A DNA stretch of 32,245 bases, from assembly GCA_964498585.1 (NCBI GenBank), contig CAZCHH010000041.1, positions 1-32,245 on the forward strand. The letters are read 5' to 3'. The position numbers and the translations under genes were made by a program. Shown here one piece after another: positions 15,209 to 23,272 of the stretch; position 1 is the stretch's first letter; every line of letters starts with the position of its first letter. The notes beneath the pieces are model-generated. The model searched no databases and had not been told where the DNA came from. It worked only from the letters and a program-made list of their open reading frames with translations. This stretch comes from JAAYJM01 sp964498585. GTDB lineage: Bacteria > Bacteroidota > Ignavibacteria > Kapaibacteriales > UBA2268.

Positions 15209-15607
15209 ATGGAACAAAATAAATCAAAAAAATTAATTCTCATAGTAGATGATGATGTAGATTTTTTATCACAAAATAAAATGTTGTTAAGCAACGAAGG
15301 GTTTGAAGTTATTACTGCTGAAGGACAAACAGAAGCAGAAAAAGCACTTCAGGAAATTACTCCGGATTTAGTCATTTCTGATTTAATGATGGAAAATTTC
15401 GATGGTGGTTTTTGGCTATCAGAAACAGTAAAAAAGAAAAATCCAAATACCCCTGTAATTATAGTTACATCGGTAACACACGAGCTTGGTTTAAAATTCG
15501 ACACAACGACAGAAGACGAGCGTAGTTGGATTAAAGCCGATAAATTACTTAATAAACCAATTCGTTTTGAGCAATTATACAAAGAAATACAAAAATTATT
15601 AAAATAA
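15209..15607 (+). CDS. stand-alone response regulator receiver protein
   Basis: The 132-residue protein is a CheY-like receiver with no output domain. The acidic pocket is D14/D15 (IVDDDVDFL), the phosphoacceptor is D58 (LVISDLMM), the switch Thr is T87 (IIVTS) and the conserved Lys is K116 (LLNKPI). The segment between beta-4 and beta-5 (HELGLKFDTTTEDERSWIKA) is longer and more charged than in CheY. No histidine kinase is nearby. GGAG precedes the ATG by 7 bases. Only one base separates its stop from the TTG start of coaBC. Confidence 0.9.
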   Translation: MEQNKSKKLILIVDDDVDFLSQNKMLLSNEGFEVITAEGQTEAEKALQEITPDLVISDLMMENFDGGFWLSETVKKKNPNTPVIIVTSVTHELGLKFDTTTEDERSWIKADKLLNKPIRFEQLYKEIQKLLK

Positions 15608-15608
15608 A

Positions 15609-16382
15609 TTGCTTAAAAACAAGAACATATTACTCGGAATTACTGGCTCTATTGCTGCTTATAAAGCACCTTTGATTATACGTGAGTTATTGAAACTGGA
15701 AAATCAGATAAGGGCAATTATGACCCCTTCTTCGCTGAAATTTATTACGAAACTCACAATCTCTAATCTCACTAAAAGCAAAGTTATTGATGATATGTTT
15801 GAAGAAGATAATCAAACCAGTGGCGCTTGGCATATTCACCTCGCCCACTGGTGCGATGCTATGCTTATAGCTCCTTGTACAGCAACAACAATATCACGCC
15901 TTGCAACCGGACTTTGCGATAATGCCTTAACAGCAGTTGCTATTGCTCTGCCAAAAGAAAAACCCCTAATTATAGCTCCTGCTATGGACAGTGATATGTG
16001 GAACAATCGGATAACTCAGCATAATGTTAAAAAATTAATCGATTTTGGTATAAAAATTATCCCACCTGAAGAAGGTGAACTTGCATCTGGACTTAGTGGA
16101 GATGGAAGATTAGCTTCAATTGAAAATATTATTAAATATATTGATAGTTTTTTAGCAGATAATTCAATGAAAGAAAAAAATGCTTTCAATAAATCCAAAG
16201 TCATTGAAGTAAAACAAGAACAATATGGAAATGACAATAACAATGCATTTAATATAAAACAGGCAATTGAACAACCAATTTATTCAATTAACGATGCTAT
16301 TGAAAAAGATAAATGGTCAACTGAACTTGAATATACAAAATTAAAAACATCTGAAAAGTCCGATAAAAAAAAAATAGTTTAA
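15609..16382 (+). CDS. coaBC: phosphopantothenoylcysteine decarboxylase half of CoaBC (frameshifted)
   Basis: This is the flavoprotein (CoaC) half of the bifunctional coenzyme A enzyme, decarboxylating phosphopantothenoylcysteine. GITGSIAAYK (10-19), the catalytic H75 in WHIHLAHW, APCTATT, PAMDSDMW and ELASGLSGDGRLA are visible. The last has Ser where E. coli has a catalytic-loop Cys, as I recall in Bacteroidota relatives. After about residue 180 comes an unusual polar linker of some 70 residues, then DKKKIV and a stop directly after a run of ten A (16365-16374). The CoaB half continues in the -1 frame. The start is TTG, one base after the response regulator stop. Confidence 0.85.
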   Translation: MLKNKNILLGITGSIAAYKAPLIIRELLKLENQIRAIMTPSSLKFITKLTISNLTKSKVIDDMFEEDNQTSGAWHIHLAHWCDAMLIAPCTATTISRLATGLCDNALTAVAIALPKEKPLIIAPAMDSDMWNNRITQHNVKKLIDFGIKIIPPEEGELASGLSGDGRLASIENIIKYIDSFLADNSMKEKNAFNKSKVIEVKQEQYGNDNNNAFNIKQAIEQPIYSINDAIEKDKWSTELEYTKLKTSEKSDKKKIV

Positions 16383-17017
16383 TCGGTAAAAAAGTTGTAA
16401 TAACCGCCGGTCCTACCCAAGAAAAAATTGATTCTGTCCGCTATATTTCGAATTATTCTTCTGGTAAAATGGGCTTTGCTTTAGCAAAAGTTGCTGCTGC
16501 TCTTGCTGCAGAAGTTATCCTTATTTCTGGACCTGTATCCCTTCAAACTCCAGAAAATGTTAGCAGAATTGATGTTGTTTCTGCTAAAGATATGTTTGAC
16601 GCTGTAAACAGTGAATTTTCCAATACAGATATTTTCATATTTTCCGCAGCAGTTGCGGACTTTACTCCGATTTCTACTTTTCAGGGAAAAATTAAAAAAT
16701 CTAAGGAAAATTTTAACTTTACAATTCACTTAAAACAAACCGATGATATTCTGGCAAATATAGGTCTAAGAAAAGGAAAAAATCAAATTGTGGTTGGTTT
16801 TGCTTTAGAAAGTAATAATGAATTAGAAAATGGCTGGAAAAAATTAAAAGAAAAAAATTGCGATTTTATTGTTCTCAATTCTATCAACAAACCGAACAGC
16901 GGTTTTAATAGCGATTTAAATACCATTACAATTCTTAAAAAAGATGGAACTCAAATTAACTTTCCTGCAATGACTAAAAATGAGTGTGCTATTGAGATTT
17001 TTAAGCAGATAATTTAA
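16367..17017 (+). CDS. coaBC: phosphopantothenate-cysteine ligase half of CoaBC, in the -1 frame
   Basis: This half (CoaB) joins phosphopantothenate and cysteine using a nucleotide triphosphate. The -1 frame encodes IGKKVVITAGPTQEKIDSVR, ISNYSSGKMGFALA, then FSAAVADF, KLKEKNCDFIVLN and a closing EIFKQII, all family motifs. The only ATG (16469) lies after the nucleotide-binding GPTxExID motif, so initiation there would give a defective enzyme, and no ATG, GTG or TTG precedes that motif. The natural product is therefore a CoaBC fusion of about 469 residues made by a -1 shift at A10, or an indel separates the halves. Confidence 0.85.
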   Translation, partial: KKNSLIGKKVVITAGPTQEKIDSVRYISNYSSGKMGFALAKVAAALAAEVILISGPVSLQTPENVSRIDVVSAKDMFDAVNSEFSNTDIFIFSAAVADFTPISTFQGKIKKSKENFNFTIHLKQTDDILANIGLRKGKNQIVVGFALESNNELENGWKKLKEKNCDFIVLNSINKPNSGFNSDLNTITILKKDGTQINFPAMTKNECAIEIFKQII

Positions 17018-17023
17018 TAATAA

Positions 17024-17518
17024 TTATTCTTTAATGCTTTCAGTATCAAGAGTTACAAGCAGAGTTTTATTCATACTTTCAATTTCGACAACAATTTTGT
17101 TTTTTCCGCAATGCTTAATTATTTTTCCTTTATAACCGCTAAATAATCCTGATTTCATCACTACTTCACTATCCTCTTTAATTAATCCATCAACAACTTC
17201 AATTTTTGAATTTGTTTCGAGAAATGATTTTATTAAATCAATTTCTTCATCTTTAACGTAAGCCGGTTTATTGTTGAAACTGATATACCTTGCAATACCA
17301 TTGATTCTTAAAACATCAATGATTTGTCTGGGGTCTATCTTCACAAAAATGTATGAAGAAAAAAGTGGAACTTCTACAATTTTTTTCCTATCTTTCCATT
17401 GCCTTATGGTCTTCTGTAATGGTAAATATGCTTCATAATGTTGTTTTAATAATTCTATATATACTTTCTTTTCATACCTGCTTTTTGTATAGAATGGATA
17501 CCATTTAATTTCATTCAT
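17024..17518 (-). CDS. NusG-family transcription antitermination factor (UpxY/RfaH-like)
   Basis: The 164-residue protein has an NGN domain (about 1-100; WYPFYTKSRYEKKVYIELLK, YLPLQ, VPLFSSYIFVKI, INGIARYISFNNKPAYV). A KOW-type C-terminal domain follows (about 115-164; GLFSGYKGKIIKHCGKNKIVVEIES). The family rides on RNA polymerase and suppresses termination. Bacteroidota UpxY-type members usually head polysaccharide operons, but here nothing follows: the gene converges with coaBC 6 bp away. No secE or L11 gene is adjacent, so it is unlikely to be the housekeeping NusG. Confidence 0.85.
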   Translation of the reverse strand: MNEIKWYPFYTKSRYEKKVYIELLKQHYEAYLPLQKTIRQWKDRKKIVEVPLFSSYIFVKIDPRQIIDVLRINGIARYISFNNKPAYVKDEEIDLIKSFLETNSKIEVVDGLIKEDSEVVMKSGLFSGYKGKIIKHCGKNKIVVEIESMNKTLLVTLDTESIKE

Positions 17519-17603
17519 ATTTATCTTTTCAAATGTTTACATTTCAATAGGTGTAAAATTAAGAAAATTTATTTCTTCATCAAACTGAATTATCATCTTG
17601 CTT

Positions 17604-18104
17604 TATACCAAACCGCTAACAATAAGATTAATATAATCTGTTATTGTAAATCCCCTGATAAAGCAAAACCTTTATTTAAATGGAGAAGACATAATTTTAC
17701 CCTGTCATTCTGAGCGTAGTGAAGAATCCAGCGAAATTTCATTAAACCACTATTCGCTGGATTCTTCACTACGCTCAGAATGACCAACAAATGTAAAGAT
17801 GTAATCGGTAAGTACAGCGAGGAATCTCACAATTCCTTGTTATCATAACAGTTGAGATTCTTCACTTAGTTTCGGAATTTTATCTTAACTAGTCATTCTG
17901 GCTGATACCAGAATCCATCTTGGGAAAGCAATTGAGCTTGCTCACAATACATTTGGGCAAGCTCAAATGCTTCATTGAATTAGCTAAAATTGAATAGCGT
18001 TGAACAATAATAAAATAGATTCTGACATCCGTCAGAATGATACATTTCGTTATATCATCTTGATTATAATAAAGCATTTGCTTTATCGTGGGATTCAAAA
18101 TGAC
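17604..18104. repeat. mosaic of palindromic modules X, A, B, C and reversed X
   Basis: This mosaic fills most of the space between the NusG-like gene and gyrA. TATACCAA at 17604 resembles a decayed terminal repeat. Then come X (about 17653-17692) and A (17704-17784, perfect 31-bp arms beginning GTCATTCTGAGCGTAGTGAA). B follows (about 17800-17877, AATCTCACAATTCC...GTTGAGATTCTTCACTTAG). C is at 17892-18041 with a different centre containing GAGCTTG repeats, and a reversed X closes the set (18053-18104). No right-hand terminal repeat is seen. No gene is supported here. Confidence 0.85.
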
Positions 18105-18168
18105 AATTTTTTAGAACTCACCAATAATATTTTTTTCAATATTCTTGTGAAAAGCCAAAACAAAAATT

Positions 18169-18200
18169 AATTATCAATTATCAATTATCAATTGTCAATT
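18169..18200. repeat. 7-bp tandem repeat (AATTATC)n
   Basis: Three AATTATC units, one AATTGTC and a partial AATT lie immediately beside the gyrA stop codon (18204). This is another heptamer array placed at a gene end. Confidence 0.8.
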
Positions 18201-18203
18201 AAT

Positions 18204-20747
18204 TTACAGCAATCTTTCTTTTTCTTCATCAATTATTTCTGGAATTTGGAAATCTAAAGTAGCATTAACATTATCTACACCGTTCTCTACTCCATTTTCA
18301 ACTGGAATCTCATCTTCTTCGTGAGCAACTATAGTAATATCAGCAATTCTATCATCGGGGTCTAATCTGATTAATCGGACACCTTGAGTATTTCTTCCAA
18401 TTGTCCTGATGTTTTGGACATGCTGGCGAATCAAAATACCATTAGCAGTAATAACGACTAAATCTTCAGTATCAAGAGCAGTGAGCATTCCAACGACTTT
18501 ACCGGTTTTTTCAGTAACATTCATTGAAATAACACCTTTGCTACCACGATGGGTTAATCTGAAATCTTCGTATTTAGTGCGTTTTCCGTAACCCATTTCG
18601 CCAACAACAAGGACTTGCGAATCTGAGCGTTTAATCACAACCATAGAAATAACTTCGTCGTCTTTACTCAAATTGATTCCTCTAACGCCTGTTGCAGTGC
18701 GTCCCATTGCCCTAACATTGCTTTCTCTAAAGCGGCAGGCAATTCCATTGTGGGTTCCGAGAATAATATCGCAGGTGCCGTCTGTGATTCTTGCAGAAAT
18801 CAATTTATCATTATCTCTTAAACCAAGAGCAATAATTCCGTTAGTTCTGACATTTGCAAAGTTGGTTAAATCGGTTTTCTTAACTACACCTTTCTTAGTT
18901 GCCATAAAAATAAAGCTCTGAGCATCAAATTCCTTAACAGCAAGGTATGCAGTAACGATTTCGTTTGCTTCTTTTTGTATAATGTTTGCAAGGGAGCGTC
19001 CCTTTGAGTTTCGGCTACCTTCAGGCAAATCATAGACCTTTACACGATAGCATTTTCCAATATCAGTAAAGAAAAGCAGGTAATGATGGGTAGCAGCTTT
19101 AAAAATATGCTCAACAAAATCGTCATCGTGAGTAGCAGCTCCACTTGCACCACGTCCACCTTTGCCCTGACGTCTGTAGCTCGAAACAGGGGTTCGTTTG
19201 ATAAATCCTTTATGAGTAATGGTGATAATCACATCTTCATTTGCTATCATATCTTCAACAGTGAATTCACGTGAATTGAAAACTATTTCAGTTCTACGCT
19301 CATCTGAATATTTTTTCTGAAGTTCTAAAAGTTCGCTTTTTATTATTTCCATTTGCAACTCTTTGCTTGCAAGAATCGCACGCAAACGCTCAATAGTTTG
19401 GATAATTTCCTTGTATTCCTGCATAATTTTATCGCGTTCCAAACCGGTTAAACGTTGCAAACGCATTTCCAAAATTGCTTTTGCCTGTATTTCTGAAAGT
19501 CCGAATTTTTCCTGCAAATTAATTGAAGCAATTTTGGGGTCTGCAGATTCTTTAATTGTTTTAATCACTTCATCAATATTTTTTAAGGCAATTAAAAATC
19601 CTTCCAAAATATGGGCTCTTTTTTCGGCAGCATCAAGTTCAAATTGTGAACGTCTTACAATAACAACATTTCTATGCTCAATGAAGTGATGAATAATTTG
19701 CCCTAAGGTCAACACTTTCGGTCTTCCATTGACTAAAGCAAGATTAATAGCACCAAAAGTAATTTGCATTTGGGTATGCTTATAAAGATTATTCAAAACT
19801 ACAGAAGGAATTGCATCGCGTTTTAGTTCAATAACAATGCGGATACCATCTCTATCTGATTCATCGCGGACATCGCTAATATCTTCTAAAGTTTTTGCAC
19901 GGACAAGGTCTGCGATTTTTTCGATTAAGCCGGCTTTGTTTACCTGATAAGGTATTTCGTTTACGATAATAGCTGTTTTTTGTTTACTGGAGACGCTTTC
20001 TTCAATAATTGCTTTAGCACGCAAAGAAATTTTCCCCCTGCCAGTAGTATAGCACTCTTTTACTCCATCGTAGCCATAAATAATGCCGCCTGTGGGAAAA
20101 TCGGGTGCAGGTATATATTTCATTAATTCTTCAGAACTTAGCTCTGGATTTTCTATTTTAGCAATAATGCCGTTAATAACCTCTTTTATATTATGTGGTG
20201 GAATATTTGTAGCCATACCGACTGCAATACCACTTGCTCCGTTAACAAGTAAAGTAGGAAGAACAGAAGGCAAAACTGTCGGTTCTTTTAATGTCTCATC
20301 AAAATTTGGACGAAAATCTACCGTGTCTTTATCAATATCTCTAAGCATTTCCATAGTAATCGGAGCAAGGCGTGCTTCAGTGTATCGCATAGCCGCTGCT
20401 GAATCTGCATCTATTGAACCGAAATTACCCTGACCATCAACAAGTGGATATCGCATTGACCAATGTTGAGCCATACGCACCATAGCTTCGTAAACAGCAG
20501 TGTCGCCGTGTGGGTGGTATTTACCGAGTACATCACCAACTATACGTGCTGACTTCTTGTAGGGACGATTGGGAAACATTCCCAATTCGTTCATTCCAAA
20601 TAAAATCCTGCGATGAACAGGTTTTAATCCGTCGCGAACATCGGGCAATGCTCTCGAAACTATGACTGACATTGAATAATCAAGATAAGAATTTTTCATC
20701 TCATCTTCTAAAATTGTAGGTACTATTTGCTCTCTTAATAATGACAT
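18204..20747 (-). CDS. gyrA: DNA gyrase subunit A
   Basis: GyrA is the breakage-reunion subunit of DNA gyrase, introducing negative supercoils. The 847-residue protein aligns in numbering with E. coli over the N-terminus: HPHGDTAVYEAMVRMAQ is at 78-94 and the DNA-linking tyrosine is Y122 (AAMRYTEARL). The quinolone region carries T83 and E87, conservative versions of the E. coli Ser and Asp, common as natural variants. The GyrA box RRQGKGGRG (about residue 530) identifies it as gyrase rather than ParC. Six-bladed C-terminal repeats follow. It may be the last gene of a leftward group with the GT-C protein 55 bp upstream. Confidence 0.97.
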   Translation of the reverse strand: MSLLREQIVPTILEDEMKNSYLDYSMSVIVSRALPDVRDGLKPVHRRILFGMNELGMFPNRPYKKSARIVGDVLGKYHPHGDTAVYEAMVRMAQHWSMRYPLVDGQGNFGSIDADSAAAMRYTEARLAPITMEMLRDIDKDTVDFRPNFDETLKEPTVLPSVLPTLLVNGASGIAVGMATNIPPHNIKEVINGIIAKIENPELSSEELMKYIPAPDFPTGGIIYGYDGVKECYTTGRGKISLRAKAIIEESVSSKQKTAIIVNEIPYQVNKAGLIEKIADLVRAKTLEDISDVRDESDRDGIRIVIELKRDAIPSVVLNNLYKHTQMQITFGAINLALVNGRPKVLTLGQIIHHFIEHRNVVIVRRSQFELDAAEKRAHILEGFLIALKNIDEVIKTIKESADPKIASINLQEKFGLSEIQAKAILEMRLQRLTGLERDKIMQEYKEIIQTIERLRAILASKELQMEIIKSELLELQKKYSDERRTEIVFNSREFTVEDMIANEDVIITITHKGFIKRTPVSSYRRQGKGGRGASGAATHDDDFVEHIFKAATHHYLLFFTDIGKCYRVKVYDLPEGSRNSKGRSLANIIQKEANEIVTAYLAVKEFDAQSFIFMATKKGVVKKTDLTNFANVRTNGIIALGLRDNDKLISARITDGTCDIILGTHNGIACRFRESNVRAMGRTATGVRGINLSKDDEVISMVVIKRSDSQVLVVGEMGYGKRTKYEDFRLTHRGSKGVISMNVTEKTGKVVGMLTALDTEDLVVITANGILIRQHVQNIRTIGRNTQGVRLIRLDPDDRIADITIVAHEEDEIPVENGVENGVDNVNATLDFQIPEIIDEEKERLL

Positions 20748-20802
20748 TTCTACCGCATTTTTATTGATAAATACTTACAAAATTAAGCATTTTTTAGCAA
20801 AT

Positions 20803-22425
20803 TTACAATTTTTTAAATATCCAAATTTTTGCTCCCCAAAAGTCCTTTTGTTCTGTTGTTTGAAATCCTTTATTTATAAATTCCAATAGTTTTTCCTCCG
20901 GCTCATGATGAAGAGAAATTAGTATGATACCAGCTTTTGCTTCGTTTATTTTGGTTGAATCTTTTGCATATCGCACCAAATCGTCTATTCTTAAATTATA
21001 AGATTCTTTTTTAATATAATACTCAAAATAGGATTTAAAGTGAACTGTTCCCAAAACAGTGTAGTTTGGGTATATTCTAGCTTGCTTATCTGCATATTCT
21101 ATCACTTCTCTTGATTGCTGTTTGCAAATAGTTGGAATTTTTTTTCCAAAATATTCTACACTTCTGATATATAAATTAAAATAATTTGAAAATAAAAATA
21201 AATTGATTAGGAGAATAATTATTGTTGAAAAAATCCATAATTTTAAAGAAAGCTCCTCTGTTGCAATCTTCTTATTTATAAAAGGATTAGCCGCATTTAA
21301 TTTATTAACAAATGTATTTTTTTCCAAATTAAAATATTTTTCACAGAAATAATTATGTAGTTCATATATAATAAATGATAGAATTATATAAACCGCCGGT
21401 AAAAGTATTATTAAATTCCTATGAGTTAAAATTGGAGTAGATATTAAAGAAAAAATGAAAGCTAAAATAAAAGGAATAAAAATCCATAGCAAAAGAATAA
21501 GTATTTTCTTATTTTCCTTATTATAATTTCTAATATTTAAAAATAAAGAAATCATTTGTTTAAATGACAAACCTCCGTTCGATTTTTTTATTTGCTTATA
21601 TTTAATCCATAAAAACAGCATCAAAATAAAAAATGAGAGAAACAAAAACACGACAGAGAAACCCGATGCAAAATAATAAAATTCTCCAAAAGTCAATAAA
21701 TTAGGTTTTTTTATCCATATACCTTTTATGGAATAATGATTTAGTAACGTGCTTATATATGGGATATATGAAACAAAAAATAAAAGATTCAATATTGTTA
21801 GATATTTAAAAAACTTTTTTTGCTTTATGAATAGAATTGTTAGAAAAATATTCGACAAAACAACAAATATCAAACCAAAGTAATGTGTATAAGCTAAAGC
21901 TATACTGTTCAATAAAAGTAAGAATAAAAGTAAAAATGGACTTCGGTATTTTTGCCTGTTTTCTGAAAGTTCAAATATCTTCAAAACTAAAAGTGCCTGC
22001 CATATTACCAAAAGAAGCATCATAGAATAAGAACGTGCTTCAATGCTATAATAAATTGGCGTTAGTAAGAAAGCAGTAAAAGCGGCGGAAAGTATCCCAA
22101 CATCATCTGAAAATATTCTTTTTCCTAATAGAAAAATGAAATATATAGATAAAATTCCCGCAACAGCAGATGGCAATCTTAGTAAAAACTCGCTGTTGCC
22201 CAAATAATGAATGACATAGTAAAGCAATATCTGATAAAGTGGTGGGTGGACATCCGGAATTATTGCTTTTTCATACATTTCAGATATGCTGCTATAGCTC
22301 GAAATTCTTAAAGATTCCAACTCATCATTCCAAAGCGAGTAATTACTAATTATGCTAAAACGAAGAGCTGCTCCAATCAGGATTATTGAGATTAAAATCA
22401 AATAGTTTAAAGTCTTTTTTTGCAC
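20803..22425 (-). CDS. GT-C fold membrane glycosyltransferase (GT39/ArnT-like)
   Basis: This 540-residue polytopic membrane protein has about 10-12 hydrophobic segments. The first loop carries the acidic motif SLWNDELESL (catalytic-type DE), followed by DVHPPLYQILLYYV and the membrane signature SEFLLRLPSAVAGILSIYF. This is the layout of dolichyl-/polyprenyl-phosphate-sugar transferases such as PMT and ArnT, which move a lipid-linked sugar to an extracytoplasmic acceptor. A soluble C-terminal tail (about 440-540) follows the last helix. The acceptor is unknown. The upstream PHA-system gene ends 9 bp before its start. Confidence 0.85.
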   Translation of the reverse strand: MQKKTLNYLILISIILIGAALRFSIISNYSLWNDELESLRISSYSSISEMYEKAIIPDVHPPLYQILLYYVIHYLGNSEFLLRLPSAVAGILSIYFIFLLGKRIFSDDVGILSAAFTAFLLTPIYYSIEARSYSMMLLLVIWQALLVLKIFELSENRQKYRSPFLLLFLLLLNSIALAYTHYFGLIFVVLSNIFLTILFIKQKKFFKYLTILNLLFFVSYIPYISTLLNHYSIKGIWIKKPNLLTFGEFYYFASGFSVVFLFLSFFILMLFLWIKYKQIKKSNGGLSFKQMISLFLNIRNYNKENKKILILLLWIFIPFILAFIFSLISTPILTHRNLIILLPAVYIILSFIIYELHNYFCEKYFNLEKNTFVNKLNAANPFINKKIATEELSLKLWIFSTIIILLINLFLFSNYFNLYIRSVEYFGKKIPTICKQQSREVIEYADKQARIYPNYTVLGTVHFKSYFEYYIKKESYNLRIDDLVRYAKDSTKINEAKAGIILISLHHEPEEKLLEFINKGFQTTEQKDFWGAKIWIFKKL

Positions 22426-22434
22426 AGAGTTTCT

Positions 22435-22755
22435 CTAAAATAATTTATCTAATTGTTCATTTATAATTTCTTTGATTTTATCTTCTTTTACTAAGGTTTT
22501 CACAATACCGGGTAATTCTGATATTAAAACTACCTGAGTGTCATTGACGTTAATTACACCTTCTATTGTAGAACTAAAAAATCCTTTTCGAATCTTGAAC
22601 GAAAATTTCAAAGAATCTCCGTTCCAGCTTTTCTTCGGTTCATTAATTTTTACAGAACCGGGAAATGATTGTTTCATTAACTCATTTAAAAAATTATCTA
22701 TCCTTGAGATAGCTTGGGTTTTAGTTAGTAAATGATTCCGTTCTACTATTATCAT
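22435..22755 (-). CDS. polyhydroxyalkanoic acid system family protein
   Basis: This 106-residue protein matches the small PHA-granule region family. It has MIIVERNHLLTKTQAISRID, a conserved WNGDSLKFSF strand, and a FFSSTIEGVINVNDTQVVLI segment followed by LPGIVKTLVKEDKIKEIINE and a hydrophobic end. The family is predicted from genome context to act with PHA granules; no PHA synthase or phasin is present here, so the function is uncertain. It is the first gene of a leftward set with the glycosyltransferase. Confidence 0.75.
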   Translation of the reverse strand: MIIVERNHLLTKTQAISRIDNFLNELMKQSFPGSVKINEPKKSWNGDSLKFSFKIRKGFFSSTIEGVINVNDTQVVLISELPGIVKTLVKEDKIKEIINEQLDKLF

Positions 22756-23272
22756 AATTTTTCCTTTGATTATAAAAAAAGTTTAGATAGAAAGTTTACT
22801 ATAAAAAATTTTTATTTCAATATAATTGCTGCAAATATAGAAAAATGAGAATGCAAAGCACTTAACAGCAGGGCTTATAATTTCTTTAAAAACATTTCAT
22901 AGAAAATAATTTTCTTATAATATCTTTGTAAAATTATACTAAGTTGCTTTTATGATACAATATGAAAATTGAACTCGTTTATTATGCTTTGGAACTTTCT
23001 TATTGTGCTTTTTAACTATTTCGATACGCTTTTTAAACAATATTTTTCTTTATTTACTTATAACAAAAGCTTAATTAAAGCATAAAAATATAAATTTAAT
23101 AAATATATTTCAATATTCAAAGTATCTTATATTATTCAATTAAATTGATTTTTTCATCAATCAAATAAAAAAATAAGAAGAGAATTAAATAAGAATGTAA
23201 ATCTAAATTATATTTTTTTGATTTTAAACATCTCATTCTCATATTTAACTTATGCAAGTTAAAGCAAAACAT
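22756..23272. other. AT-rich intergenic region with a solitary MITE-like terminal repeat
   Basis: No ORF or palindromic module is seen in these 517 bp. At 22939-22964, CTAAGTTGCTTTTATGATAC (preceded by TA) matches the left end of the elements at 3555 and 28811 with one change in the first bases. No partner in inverted orientation is visible before 23272, so it is probably a decayed end. The region separates two leftward genes. Confidence 0.55.

Noticed and set aside
17889..18098. Minus-strand ORF of 69 codons
   Set aside because: It lies wholly within modules C and X, and its sequence follows the palindrome arms.
18204..20747. T83 and E87 in GyrA as acquired quinolone resistance
   Set aside because: Thr and Glu at these positions occur as natural residues in many bacteria, so resistance cannot be inferred from them.
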